From the NCBI GenBank assembly GCA_039908535.1, contig JAMOAW010000047.1:1-25179 (forward strand): DNA of 25,179 nt, read 5' to 3'. Below the pieces are notes generated by a model that saw only the letters and a program-made list of their open reading frames with translations, was not told where the DNA came from and searched no databases. Origin of the DNA: JAMOAW01 sp039908535. GTDB taxonomy: Bacteria > Pseudomonadota > Magnetococcia > Magnetococcales > JADFZT01. Shown piece by piece: positions 16,113 through 24,868 of this stretch (positions are counted from its first letter, which is position 1; every line of letters begins with the position of its first letter). The position numbers were made by a program, and so were the translations under genes.

Positions 16113-17557
16113 GCCAAACACGCTATGAAACCGTCATTGGATTGGAAGTACATGTGCAATTGTGTACAAAATCCAAAATTTTTTGTGGCTGTTCCACGCT
16201 TTTTGGGGCGGAAGCCAATACCCAAATTTGCCCCATTTGTGCGGGGTTTCCAGGCGTTTTGCCCGTTTTAAACCAAGAAGTGGTGCGCATGGCTATCAAA
16301 ACCGGCTTGGCCATTCAAGGCCAAATTCGCACCCATAGCGAATTTGCGCGCAAAAATTATTTTTACCCGGATCTGCCCGCCGGTTATCAAATCTCCCAAT
16401 TTGACCGTCCTATTATTGAGGGTGGATTTATCCTGCTTGATCAGGGTGGGGCAGAGGAAAAGATAAACAAGATTGGCATTACCCGAATTCATATGGAGGT
16501 AGACGCCGGAAAAAGCCTCCACGAAGGGATCTCTGGGGCCTCTTGGGTGGATTTAAATCGTACCGGAACACCCCTGTTGGAAATTGTCTCGGAACCCGAC
16601 CTGCGTTCTTCCAGCGAGGCGTGCGAATATTTAAAAAAATTGCGTTCCATCGTCCGCTATATTGAGGTCAGTGATGGCAACATGGAGCAAGGCTCGTTGC
16701 GTTGTGATGCCAACGTCTCGGTTCGACCCCTGGGCAACCAATCGTTTGGTACCCGCTGCGAATTAAAAAATTTAAACTCCATCCGCAACGTCGGTCGCGC
16801 CATCGACTATGAAGTGGCACGCCAAATCGATCTCATCGAATCCGGTGGGCAGGTGGTGTTAGAAACCCGTCTGTGGGATGCCGAAAAGGGGGTCACCCGC
16901 TCTATGCGTGGCAAAGAAGAGGCCCACGACTACCGCTATTTTCCCGAACCAGACCTCCCCCCTCTGCATATTTCTCCTGAATTTATCCAAGAGGTCGCCG
17001 ACTCTTTGCCAGAATTGCCCGATGCCCGCTGTTTACGTTTTCAAAACCAATTTCATCTCTCCTCCTACGATGCCGGTGTGCTCACCGCCAGTCGTGAGTT
17101 GGCCGATTACTATGAAAGCATCCTCAAAATTCCTACAGTAGACCCCAAAATAGCCGCCAACTGGGTCACCGTGGAGCTGCTCGGCAGATTAAACAAAGAG
17201 GGACGCGACATCCAGGAGGCCAGCGTGCCACCAGCAGATTTGGGCCGGTTGATCGCCTTGATCCATAGCGGAACCATCTCTGGCAAAATGGCCAAACAAC
17301 TCTTTGACGAGATGTGTGCCAGCGGGAAAACCCCAGAAGAGCTCATTCAAACCCAAGGGTTGAGCCAACTCTCAGACCTTGCAGCTTTGGAAGCCGAAGT
17401 CGAGCGTGTTCTACTCAACAACCCCCAAGAGGTGATCAACTATCGGGCTGGAAAGACCAAACTGATGGGCTTTTTCGTGGGTCAAGTGATGAGTGCCACC
17501 CGTGGCAAAGCCAATCCTGCTCTCGTAAATTCTCTGTTACAAGAAAAATTAAAATAA
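16109..17557 (+). CDS. gatB: Aspartyl/glutamyl-tRNA amidotransferase subunit B
   Basis: This 482-aa subunit binds and activates the misacylated tRNA. The N-terminal catalytic domain shows YETVIGLEVHVQL, the zinc-site cysteines (FCGCS and CPICAGFPGVLPVLN), KNYFYPDLPAGYQISQFD, and DCNVS-type DANVSVRPLG with LKNLNS. The C-terminal YqeY-like tail ends MSATRGKANPALVNSLL. The ATG at 16109 overlaps the gatA stop by 4 bp. A repeat copy in reverse orientation follows 36 bp after its stop and may act as the operon terminator. Confidence 0.96.
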   Translation: MSQTRYETVIGLEVHVQLCTKSKIFCGCSTLFGAEANTQICPICAGFPGVLPVLNQEVVRMAIKTGLAIQGQIRTHSEFARKNYFYPDLPAGYQISQFDRPIIEGGFILLDQGGAEEKINKIGITRIHMEVDAGKSLHEGISGASWVDLNRTGTPLLEIVSEPDLRSSSEACEYLKKLRSIVRYIEVSDGNMEQGSLRCDANVSVRPLGNQSFGTRCELKNLNSIRNVGRAIDYEVARQIDLIESGGQVVLETRLWDAEKGVTRSMRGKEEAHDYRYFPEPDLPPLHISPEFIQEVADSLPELPDARCLRFQNQFHLSSYDAGVLTASRELADYYESILKIPTVDPKIAANWVTVELLGRLNKEGRDIQEASVPPADLGRLIALIHSGTISGKMAKQLFDEMCASGKTPEELIQTQGLSQLSDLAALEAEVERVLLNNPQEVINYRAGKTKLMGFFVGQVMSATRGKANPALVNSLLQEKLK

Positions 17558-17559
17558 TT

Positions 17560-17755
17560 AAAAAAAGGGATCTGGGGGATTGCCCCCTTTATATGTATCG
17601 GAAAAATAAAAATCAAGACCTTGGGGGGCGGAGAACCGCCCCCCAATCCCCCCCACCCTTTTCTTTTGATCCTTAAAAAAAAGAGGGGGTCTGGGGGATT
17701 CATCCCCCAGGGTTTGGTCTTTGATTTTTTTTTGCCCGCAGGGCATCATGTTCTC
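17560..17755 (-). repeat. Intergenic repeat copy 7 (B fragment plus full C-B-A, reverse orientation)
   Basis: This is the only complete copy on the minus strand; it follows the plus-strand gatB gene. A short B remnant (17570-17587, GGGGGATTGCCCCC) precedes a complete element from ATGTATCGG (17593) to GGGCATCATGTTCT (17755). C and B hairpins are perfect. The C-to-A direction follows the transcription of the gene before it, as it does after most minus-strand genes here. Confidence 0.9.
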
Positions 17756-17809
17756 CAAAAAGCAGATATGTTGGGGATGCCATCCCCAAACTCTCCATGG
17801 ACCTCCCAA

Positions 17810-20047
17810 ATGAAAATAAAAACCCGCTTTTGGTTGCTCATTATTTTAGCTACTTCGGTTATCTTCTCAGGAATTTGGACCATACAGCGCATCATTTTCT
17901 TTGAAAATTATGCCACTGAAATCATCAAAGCGTTAGAGACCATTACCAACCGTCCCATACGTCTACAAAACGTTGAATGGTCCCCAACAAGCGGTTTATT
18001 CACCCTAAATCTAATAAATTTAGAAATTGGTGCATTAGACCCAGCCGAACCCCCTTTGCTGAAAGTCAAACAAACCCTGATTGGCATGAGCCCGACCGCT
18101 CTGCTCGATAAAAAGCTCAATATCACCTCCCTGACATTTATAGAGCCGCAAATTAACCTCATCCAACGTCAAGGCACCAAACTCCTCAAGCGGGCCACCG
18201 AGACGGCCCAACTGAGTGACCACAAAATGATTCAAAATTGGGGATCGGGTCTGACAACCCTGACCATTGACAATGTCACCATCCAAGATGGTATTTTGAC
18301 CATTTTAGATTGGGAAGATGAAGCCGGACAAACATTCATATTCGATCGGCTGGAGGCTCGTATTCACCATTTATCACCCGATAATGTTTCACCGGTGACG
18401 GCATCGGCACGCTTTCAGAGCATCCCCTTTACCATCAATGGCCAAGTTGGTCCCTTACCAGACTCCTTAGAACTCAATGCGTTACCCATTTTGTTGACTT
18501 TGGAAGCCAAATCTTTAGGCGTTGAACAACTTGCCGACACCTTTCCCAAATTGCCTTTAAAATTTACGGCAGCCCGTGGCTATTTTTCCATTATTCTGCA
18601 TGGTTCCTATGATACCGGTCTACAAACCAACTTTTGGCTTGAGTTTAATCAGTTAGTTTTACATAAACTGGTTAACTCAACAGAAACGAGCGAGTTCGAA
18701 ACATTCAAACCGATGGATCTCTCTTTACGTAATAAAATGGTACTCAGACGGCGGCCTTTGAACGGCCCCTTGTTAGAAATACAAGAGATGTTTCTTTATC
18801 TGGATGGCTCCCCACTTTTAGATATAAAAGGAAAACTAGACTGGAAGGATCCCTTGGCTATGCAGGTACAACTCACCACCTTGGCCCCAATTCCATTGGA
18901 TCGCTTGCCCATGCCCAGCGGATGGCTTCTTGCGGGTCAAAGTCTGGAGGGACGTGGGCAAGTGGATGGGGAGTGGCCACAAAAAATGGAGCTTCATATG
19001 AACCTGGATTTAACCAATGTGCAATTAAACTGGTCAGTAGCCGACGAAAAATATACCCCCTTGCTACAAAAAGCGGTAGGTATTCCCCTACGGGTGGAAT
19101 CGGCTTTTAATTTAAACCTGGAGGATCTTACGCTATTTGTTCGCCAAGCCACCCTATCTCGAATTGAGAATGACAAACAAAAAATCACTCTAACTGGCTC
19201 CATTTGGCCTACCACGATTTTAAAGGTGCAAGGCGATTGGGATTTGGCCTATTTGGCGGATTATTTCCCAACCACAACCCCCTGGCATCTTCAGGGCTTT
19301 ACCCACCTCGACCTGCGGATTGAAGATCGTCCAGAGAGATTTATCTGTGGATCTTTCTCCTCCGCGCAGACGATGTTATTAAATGTTCCGCTTAAAGATT
19401 TAAAATTTGATTTTACCCTAACCGATCGACAATTAAACCTGCCCCACATAGAGGCAACATTGGGAACAGGGCAATTGGAAGCCAGCCTGTTGGTGGATAT
19501 GAACCATTCAGAACCTGACTTTCAAGCCCTTTTTACCCTGCAAGACACCCCTATCGATTGGTGGTATACCCTCTCACCCCCAGAAAAAGAGGATCTCACC
19601 CTGGAGGGTGTTCTCTCCGGGCAGGGTAGTGTTCAGGGATTTTTAAATCAAAAATTTATGCCAGATGAAAAATATATTTTACGAGCCAATCTCGAAATAT
19701 CCGCCGCCAAAATTGTCGGTCTGGATGCCCGCGCCATTCTTCAACCCTCCCCCCCATCTCCACCCGATCTCAATCTCATCCTGTCTGAACCCAAAAAAAC
19801 ATGGACCATCCGACCAACTGCGACCGACCTTGTGATCCAAAATGGAATTTATTACTACACAAATCTTGCAATAGATGTTGAAGAGAGTGGCTGGAACCTA
19901 ACCGGTCAGGGAACAAAAAATAAAGAGGGAGAGTATGATTTTGAATTTATTCAAAAATCCATTGACGGACTCACCGAGCCGCAAACGCTACATCTGCAAG
20001 GCAAACTCAATAAGTGGGAGATCATACTGCCAGCGGTGGAAAAGTAG
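17810..20047 (+). CDS. AsmA-like / TamB-YhdP-type envelope protein
   Basis: This 745-aa protein has one N-terminal membrane anchor (MKIKTRFWLLIILATSVIFSG) followed by a long, mostly beta-strand periplasmic region. The first 100 residues show the AsmA-like start: RPIRLQNVEWSPTSGLFTLNL, then PLLKVKQTLIGMSPTALL and ITSLTFIEPQINLIQR. The family is thought to form phospholipid-conducting bridges or to affect outer-membrane assembly. The C terminus is not a clear TamB domain, so I give only the superfamily. The frame is open 63 codons upstream through repeat copy 7; I place the start at ATG 17810 because the hydrophobic anchor begins there, though no good ribosome site is seen. ATG codons at 17768 and 17777 are alternatives. 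The stop TAG is the first base triplet before the next repeat copy. Confidence 0.75.
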   Translation: MKIKTRFWLLIILATSVIFSGIWTIQRIIFFENYATEIIKALETITNRPIRLQNVEWSPTSGLFTLNLINLEIGALDPAEPPLLKVKQTLIGMSPTALLDKKLNITSLTFIEPQINLIQRQGTKLLKRATETAQLSDHKMIQNWGSGLTTLTIDNVTIQDGILTILDWEDEAGQTFIFDRLEARIHHLSPDNVSPVTASARFQSIPFTINGQVGPLPDSLELNALPILLTLEAKSLGVEQLADTFPKLPLKFTAARGYFSIILHGSYDTGLQTNFWLEFNQLVLHKLVNSTETSEFETFKPMDLSLRNKMVLRRRPLNGPLLEIQEMFLYLDGSPLLDIKGKLDWKDPLAMQVQLTTLAPIPLDRLPMPSGWLLAGQSLEGRGQVDGEWPQKMELHMNLDLTNVQLNWSVADEKYTPLLQKAVGIPLRVESAFNLNLEDLTLFVRQATLSRIENDKQKITLTGSIWPTTILKVQGDWDLAYLADYFPTTTPWHLQGFTHLDLRIEDRPERFICGSFSSAQTMLLNVPLKDLKFDFTLTDRQLNLPHIEATLGTGQLEASLLVDMNHSEPDFQALFTLQDTPIDWWYTLSPPEKEDLTLEGVLSGQGSVQGFLNQKFMPDEKYILRANLEISAAKIVGLDARAILQPSPPSPPDLNLILSEPKKTWTIRPTATDLVIQNGIYYYTNLAIDVEESGWNLTGQGTKNKEGEYDFEFIQKSIDGLTEPQTLHLQGKLNKWEIILPAVEK

Positions 20048-20291
20048 AGAACATAATGCCCTGCGGGCAAAAAATTAAAAAAGAAGGGTGGGGGGGATTG
20101 GGGGGCGGTTCTCCGCCCCCCAAGGTCTTAATTTTTATTATTCCGATACATGAACATGATGCCCTTCGGGCAAAAAATCAAAATCAAAGGCCAAACCCTG
20201 GGGGATGAATCCCCCAGACCCCCTCTTTTTTTTTAAGACTGAAAAAAAAGGTGAGGGAATTGGGGGGCGGTTCTGGGCCCCCCAAGCTCTT
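20048..20291 (+). repeat. Intergenic repeat copy 8 (A-C then A-B-C in tandem)
   Basis: Unit one (20048-20151) is the short A-C form with a perfect C hairpin and the end CCGATACAT. Unit two starts at the next base (GAACATGATGCCC) and carries A with a TTC loop, B with a T-run, and C with the 9-bp stem variant also seen in copy 6. The composite sits between the convergent ends of the AsmA-like gene and nirS. Confidence 0.92.
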
Positions 20292-20297
20292 CAACGA

Positions 20298-21983
20298 TTA
20301 ATAAACATCGTGCATTGTGTTGTAAACATTAAACTTGCCAGTTGGTGTTTTGATGCTTGGGTCTTTAATGACCGTTTTGAGTTTACGGGTTTTATCGTCT
20401 ACAACCACAATGGCGGATTGTTGCGTTTTGCCATTCCAAACCGAAAACCAAACTTCGTCGCCATTTTTATTGTATTCCGGCTGCACAACCTTCTTCCCGC
20501 CTTCGCCAACATCGGCCCATTCAGCGATTGGAAGTGTCACAAAACCCTTTTCTAAATTATTGATGTCATAGACAGCGATAGACTGAGAGACCGCTGCATC
20601 GGGATTGAGAGGGGTATCAACCCACAGATTGGTAGATTTTGGATGGGTTTTGATAAACAAGGAACCACCCCCTTGACCTTCCAACTTACGCACCACGGTC
20701 CAGGCATTTTTGGGATGACCCTTGGGATCGGTGCCGATCAAAGAGATGCCCTCATCCCCCAAATCGCTGGTTGCCCAAACTGGCCCAAATTTTGGATCGA
20801 CAAAGTTGGCACCACGACCAGGATGGGGAACCGCGCCTACTTCAACCAACTTGGTCAAAATACGCTCCTTGGAATCAATCACCGCAATTTTGTTCGACTT
20901 GTTCGCAGCCGATAAGAAATAACGATGGGTTGAATCCCAACCACCATCATGAAGGAAAGGAGCCGCATCAATGGAAACTGTTTTTAAGTTGTTTAGATCG
21001 GAATAATCCACCAACAAAACTTTACCAGTCTCTTTGACGTTGACAATAAACTCAGGATGCTCATGGGAGGCCACAATCGCCGCCACACGGGGTTCAGGAT
21101 GATATTCACCGGTATCTACCGAGTTACCACGAGTTGAAACAATTTTGATGGGTTTTAAAGAGATCCCATCCATAATGACATACTGAGGTGGCCAATAAGA
21201 ACCGGCGATGGCATATTTATCCTCCCATCCTTTATACTTAGAGGTCTCTACAGAGCGGGCTTCCAGACCGATTTTAATCGTGGCCACGTTGTCAGGCTTC
21301 TCCATCCACAGATCGATCAAATTGAGTTTGGCATCCCGACCAATCACATAAAGATAACGACCAGAGGTGGAAAGACGGGAAATATGGACCGCATAACCCG
21401 TTTTGACAATATTGATGATCTTTTTGGTGTCACCATCAATAATGGCTACTTCACCAGTATCACGCAGCGTCACAGAAAAGACATTGTCCAAATTATAATT
21501 ATTCATTTTCTTGGTTGGACGATCTTTAGCCGGAATGATCTCCTTCCAAGAAGCCAGCATATCCTTCATGCCATATTCGGGTGGGGCCACCGGATCTTGT
21601 TGGAGATAACGGGCCATGATATCAATCTGTTCAGGGGTCAACTCGCCTGTCTCACCCCACGCCGGCATCCCTTTTGGAGATCCCAAGGTGATAAAACCCT
21701 TCAGATAATCTGTCCCCAAAGCACGAGTCAAATCAGGAGTCAAAGGTTTTCCGGTGGCACCCTTGCGCAAAACACCGTGACAACCTGCGCAACGCTCAAA
21801 ATAAATTTGTTTGGCTTGAGCCATCTCTTGTTCGGTCATGGCTGGTGCTGCCAGTTTTGCGGCTTCAGGTGCGGGAGCATCCGCAGCTTGGGCAAGACCA
21901 GTCGTACCGGACGTTGCAAAAAATACCATCAAAGCAACGCCAGCAATCGCGACGGCTTGTTTTAAAACGCTCTTTGTCTTCAT
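20298..21983 (-). CDS. nirS: Cytochrome cd1 nitrite reductase NirS
   Basis: This periplasmic enzyme reduces nitrite to nitric oxide in denitrification. The 561-aa precursor has a signal peptide (cleavage likely after LAQA, residue 33). The haem c domain has CAGCH (C65, C68, H69) and a probable Met ligand in KGMPAWG (M106). The eight-bladed d1 propeller carries the haem d1 ligand H200 (GYAVHISR) and the catalytic pair H345 (FLHDGGWD) and H387 (PHPGRG), with the spacing I recall for Paracoccus and Pseudomonas enzymes. The C terminus KFNVYNTMHDVY is typical. An AAGGAG lies 6 bases before the ATG. Haem d1 synthesis genes (nirF, nirD, nirJ and others) are not in the window. An FNR/Nnr-type box lies about 150 bp upstream. 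In Magnetospirillum, NirS also affects magnetite formation under low oxygen. Confidence 0.97.
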   Translation of the reverse strand: MKTKSVLKQAVAIAGVALMVFFATSGTTGLAQAADAPAPEAAKLAAPAMTEQEMAQAKQIYFERCAGCHGVLRKGATGKPLTPDLTRALGTDYLKGFITLGSPKGMPAWGETGELTPEQIDIMARYLQQDPVAPPEYGMKDMLASWKEIIPAKDRPTKKMNNYNLDNVFSVTLRDTGEVAIIDGDTKKIINIVKTGYAVHISRLSTSGRYLYVIGRDAKLNLIDLWMEKPDNVATIKIGLEARSVETSKYKGWEDKYAIAGSYWPPQYVIMDGISLKPIKIVSTRGNSVDTGEYHPEPRVAAIVASHEHPEFIVNVKETGKVLLVDYSDLNNLKTVSIDAAPFLHDGGWDSTHRYFLSAANKSNKIAVIDSKERILTKLVEVGAVPHPGRGANFVDPKFGPVWATSDLGDEGISLIGTDPKGHPKNAWTVVRKLEGQGGGSLFIKTHPKSTNLWVDTPLNPDAAVSQSIAVYDINNLEKGFVTLPIAEWADVGEGGKKVVQPEYNKNGDEVWFSVWNGKTQQSAIVVVDDKTRKLKTVIKDPSIKTPTGKFNVYNTMHDVY

Positions 21984-22078
21984 GTAAAACTCCTTGATTG
22001 AGGAAAGGTGACTTTAAAAGATTCGTAACTTAATGCAACATATATGAGTACATCTGTCCTTGATTCTCTTTCATTTTT

Positions 22079-22091
22079 TGTATAATATACA
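22079..22091. promoter_or_regulatory. AT-rich palindrome in the nirS leader
   Basis: TGTATA-a-TATACA is a perfect inverted repeat about 100 bp upstream of the nirS start, between the FNR-like box and the gene. It could be a second regulator site, a strongly melting promoter element or chance in AT-rich DNA. Confidence 0.25.
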
Positions 22092-22129
22092 TTATGAAAG
22101 CAGAATGACATAAAAAAATTAGCAATTCC

Positions 22130-22143
22130 TTAACGTAGATCAA
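22130..22143 (-). promoter_or_regulatory. FNR/Nnr/Dnr-type box upstream of nirS
   Basis: Minus strand TTGAT-CTAC-GTTAA (plus strand TTAAC-GTAG-ATCAA) matches the CRP/FNR-family pattern TTGAT-N4-ATCAA and the Nnr variant TTAAC-N4-(G/A)TCAA, with one mismatch to perfect symmetry. It is about 150 bp before the nirS ATG. A class II position would put a weak -10 (CATTCT, 22102-22107) in place. A nearly identical site occurs at 25134. Confidence 0.6.
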
Positions 22144-22203
22144 TCTTTGTTTATATTTTTTTTATTAAATTTTAATTCATTAAAAATCAATACGTTGAAA
22201 AAT

Positions 22204-22404
22204 TTGGGGACGATTCTCCGCCCCCCTAAAGTCTTGATTTTTATTTTTCCGATACATAGAACATGATACCCTTCGGGCAAAAAATCAAAGGCAAAACCTT
22301 GGGGGATGAATCCCCCAAACCCCCTCTTTTTTTTAAGAATTGAAAAAGAAAGGGGGGCGGTTCTCCGCCCCCCCAAGGTCTTGATTTTTGTTTTTCCGAT
22401 ACAT
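22204..22404 (+). repeat. Intergenic repeat copy 9 (C fragment then full A-B-C)
   Basis: A C module with a damaged left arm (22204-22256) runs directly into a second unit. That unit carries A (loop TTC), B (TTGGGGGAT / ATCCCCCAA, again with paired changes, plus a T-run) and a C stem of GGGGGGCGG / CCGCCCCCC. It ends in CCGATACAT at 22404. It lies in the 466-bp divergent region between nirS and the small membrane protein, on the far side of the FNR-like box from nirS. Confidence 0.9.
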
Positions 22405-22449
22405 GGACATCACTATCGCATAACGTTTGCACAGCAGAGGAAAAAACTT

Positions 22450-22689
22450 ATGGAAATCATTTATTTTACAGCGGTTGCCATCGCCCTTTACCTGATATCA
22501 GATACGATTTTAAACCGTATAGAACAGGCACGCGGTGCCCATTTACCGCACCGCTCCCTTATTTTTTTTGCAATCATTTTAATTTTATCTCTAAGCGTGT
22601 TTAGTCTGTTGCAAAAAATCCTCCCCACCGAAACCGGGCCCATTCCCACGCAAGAGAGCCAACCTGCCGAATCCATACCCCAAAAATAG
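22450..22689 (+). CDS. Small two-helix membrane protein, unknown function
   Basis: This 79-aa protein has two hydrophobic helices (about residues 2-20 and 37-57) around a charged loop (NRIEQARGAHLPHRS), and a short polar tail. AGAGG lies 10 bases before the ATG at 22450. The frame can be extended 48 codons upstream, but only through repeat copy 9, so that extension is rejected. It is divergent from nirS and convergent with the cytochrome b operon. I do not recognise a named family. The location suggests, but does not prove, a link with nitrite respiration. Its TAG stop is also the first three bases of repeat copy 10. Confidence 0.7.
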   Translation: MEIIYFTAVAIALYLISDTILNRIEQARGAHLPHRSLIFFAIILILSLSVFSLLQKILPTETGPIPTQESQPAESIPQK

Positions 22690-22769
22690 AACATAATGCC
22701 CTGCGGGCAAAAAAAAAATCAAAGGCCAAACCCTGGGGGAAGGTCTTGATTTTTGTTTTTCCGATACAT
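22687..22769 (+). repeat. Intergenic repeat copy 10 (A, half of B, end of C)
   Basis: The A hairpin is followed by the left arm of B (CCCTGGGGG), then an internal deletion straight into the C tail (AAGGTCTTGATTTTT) and CCGATACAT. It fits exactly between two stop codons: TAG of the small plus-strand gene (22687-22689) and TTA, the minus-strand TAA, at 22770-22772. Confidence 0.9.
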
Positions 22770-23276
22770 TTAATTATTGAAAATAAATCCACCCTGCTCT
22801 TCAGCAAAACCAATAACCAAAGCCTGACCAGGAATTAAATCGACCTCTCTCTCACCCAAAAAGTCAAAACCTTCTTCACGCATAGAGTCACGCATCCGCA
22901 CAGTGAGCAGATGTTTCCCAGCTGGTAAGGAATATTTGGTATAAACAAAGGTGGCCATATCGTGACTCAATCCTGGGGATACAAAACTCCGATGCGCCAA
23001 AAAGGCCCCATCCAGCAACAGTTCGATATAAATGGGAGCGCGCGCCCGAGGGCAATCCTGAACACGACGCATGTTGGGTGGCAGGCGCATCATCTCCTCT
23101 CGAGTGCGCTGATGACACGCCTTTTGCCGCTGCGAGGCATGTTTAAAAGCCAGTTTAATCTCCGCTTCCCCTGGTTGCAGATAATGATAAGCAGGAGAAG
23201 TAGAGAGATAATAGATCACACCAAAAAAGAAAAAATAAGCGAGGCACTGAACCAAAATAGAGGATATTTTGCTCAT
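22770..23276 (-). CDS. Membrane-anchored protein of unknown function, partner of the cytochrome b fusion
   Basis: This 168-aa protein has one N-terminal helix (about residues 6-26) followed by a probably periplasmic domain. The domain starts PGEAEIKLAFKHASQRQ, has two conserved-looking cysteines (QKACHQ and VQDCPR), and ends with PAGKHLLTVRMRDS and LIPGQALVIGF. I recall similar proteins beside respiratory genes in other proteobacteria but know no assigned function. The frame is open far upstream inside the neighbouring gene. The ATG at 23276 overlaps the stop of the cytochrome b fusion (ATGA) and gives the membrane anchor at the start, so it is preferred. The 4-bp overlap indicates coupled translation and a shared complex is possible. 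Confidence 0.72.
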   Translation of the reverse strand: MSKISSILVQCLAYFFFFGVIYYLSTSPAYHYLQPGEAEIKLAFKHASQRQKACHQRTREEMMRLPPNMRRVQDCPRARAPIYIELLLDGAFLAHRSFVSPGLSHDMATFVYTKYSLPAGKHLLTVRMRDSMREEGFDFLGEREVDLIPGQALVIGFAEEQGGFIFNN

Positions 23277-24838
23277 TGACCGGCCTCCTGTTGCATATTT
23301 TGCATCTGAGAAGAATGATGATCGGTTAAATGCTGAAGATCGGCGCGAAATTGCTCCAACTGTTGGGCCAATTGATGTCGCTCGCCATTCGAACCGCGAA
23401 ACTCGGCAATACGACGCCGATCGACACGCTTGACCAAATAGGGCAAACGCACGCCTTGCAAACGATCGGCCAACCACTGATTGCCATAACGATGATAACA
23501 ATCCCCCTGCCGACAACCCGTGACAAAAACACCATCTGCCCCATTTTTTAAAGCAAATTCTATCATAGAAGGGGGGAGCATCCCGCTACAGGGCAATGTT
23601 ATACTCCCTACTTCTGCACGTTGTAAAAAGTCTAATGTCACCCCATGTTCGCAACCAAAAACCAAAACACGTTCCGAACCACCAAGTGCGTTGAGCTTTT
23701 GCAATACCTCATTTCGCAACCCATCTACCGTACTCCAGTCCATTTCAATTCCGCTTTTCAAAGTCGTCTGGGTCATGCGAAATGGGTTGGAGTAGGTGCA
23801 AGAACCACTGCATATACCACAGGCGGTACAGAGCGTGACATTCACCGTCGGCTCATATTCAAAATCGCGCCCATCGGTGCGCTTGCGCATGGAAATGGCC
23901 CCATAGGGACAATCCAAGGCGCATTGAGTGCAACCATTGCAATGGCTCAAATCCACAACCGCAGGAGAATTTTCATTCTTTTTCGGAAGCCAAGGCAATA
24001 ACATTAAAATGGATGTCACTCCAACAGAAAAAAACCAACCCCAAGCAGGACCAAGTAGATCCACCAACGGATAGATATTCAGATAAAACCAGTCCAAATG
24101 CAGTACCATGGGCGAATGGCCTGTTTGCAAGGGACCGTGACTCACCGCAGGCTTTAATAAAGATAATAATATCAAAGTCGTCAACGCCCCAATGGCCAAA
24201 TTTTTCGGTGGATTAAAATCCACTTTACTAATACGACTCACATGGGTCCAGAGCAGAAAAACCAACGCCACTGGCAAACCAAGCAGATGCAAAAAAGCCA
24301 TAAGAGTAAAAAATCGATCGGTGATCTGATCATCCAAAAAATTAAAAACCATTGCACTCGGAATCATCGGCAACCAATCCACAAGCTCAGCCGTCGCCAA
24401 CGCCACATATTGCGCCAGTTGATCCCACACCAACCAATAACCCGTAATTCCCAAAATCACCACCAACCACAACGTCGGCACCCCAGTCACCCAGGAAAAC
24501 CAGCGCACACCACGATAACGATCGCGAAAAAATTCTCGAAATAGGTGCAAAAAAATACTGATAACCGCCGCATCCGACGCATAACGGTGCAAACTACGCA
24601 TGATACCAGCGAGCCACCATTGCTCGTGCGTCATATACTCCACCGAGGAATAGGCCCCAGCAACATTGGTTTCAAAAAATATAAAAATATAAATTCCTGA
24701 AACCAAAACAATCCAAAAGAAAAAAAATGTGAGGGAACCAAGATGGTAAAGAGGATTATAACGATTGCCAAATCCAAAATTAAACCATTGTTCAACAGCG
24801 AGGATTAAACGATTGCCGGCACTTCGAAAAGCATCCAT
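23273..24838 (-). CDS. Cytochrome b - 2x[4Fe-4S] ferredoxin - MvhD fusion protein
   Basis: This 521-aa inner-membrane electron-transfer protein has three modules. Residues 1-285 are a PetB-type cytochrome b with about six helices and two histidine pairs for two b haems (H84/H98 and H184/H199). Residues 295-350 hold two [4Fe-4S] motifs, C300-x2-C303-x2-C306-x3-C310-P and C337-x2-C340-x2-C343-x3-C347. Residues 390-470 are an MvhD/FrhD-like domain with C396, C417, C442 and C447 (VFGCEHG, LPCSGM, TGCRQGDCYHRYGN). MvhD passes electrons from hydrogenase to heterodisulfide reductase in methanogens. Joined to a quinone-type cytochrome b, it suggests transfer between the quinone pool and a soluble Fe-S or flavin partner. 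The ATG at 24838 (GGAG 8 bases upstream) is chosen; a further 58 open codons lie in a repeat. The direction of electron flow is unknown. Confidence 0.88.
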   Translation of the reverse strand: MDAFRSAGNRLILAVEQWFNFGFGNRYNPLYHLGSLTFFFFWIVLVSGIYIFIFFETNVAGAYSSVEYMTHEQWWLAGIMRSLHRYASDAAVISIFLHLFREFFRDRYRGVRWFSWVTGVPTLWLVVILGITGYWLVWDQLAQYVALATAELVDWLPMIPSAMVFNFLDDQITDRFFTLMAFLHLLGLPVALVFLLWTHVSRISKVDFNPPKNLAIGALTTLILLSLLKPAVSHGPLQTGHSPMVLHLDWFYLNIYPLVDLLGPAWGWFFSVGVTSILMLLPWLPKKNENSPAVVDLSHCNGCTQCALDCPYGAISMRKRTDGRDFEYEPTVNVTLCTACGICSGSCTYSNPFRMTQTTLKSGIEMDWSTVDGLRNEVLQKLNALGGSERVLVFGCEHGVTLDFLQRAEVGSITLPCSGMLPPSMIEFALKNGADGVFVTGCRQGDCYHRYGNQWLADRLQGVRLPYLVKRVDRRRIAEFRGSNGERHQLAQQLEQFRADLQHLTDHHSSQMQNMQQEAGQ

Positions 24839-24868
24839 GCGCAATACTCCATTACTTGGAAAACCATT

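Noticed and set aside
23277..23516. Longer start for the single-helix protein inside the cytochrome b fusion gene
   Set aside because: It would overlap the fusion gene by more than 240 bp, and the added residues are serine/arginine-rich antiparallel-frame sequence; the ATGA overlap start at 23276 is far more typical.
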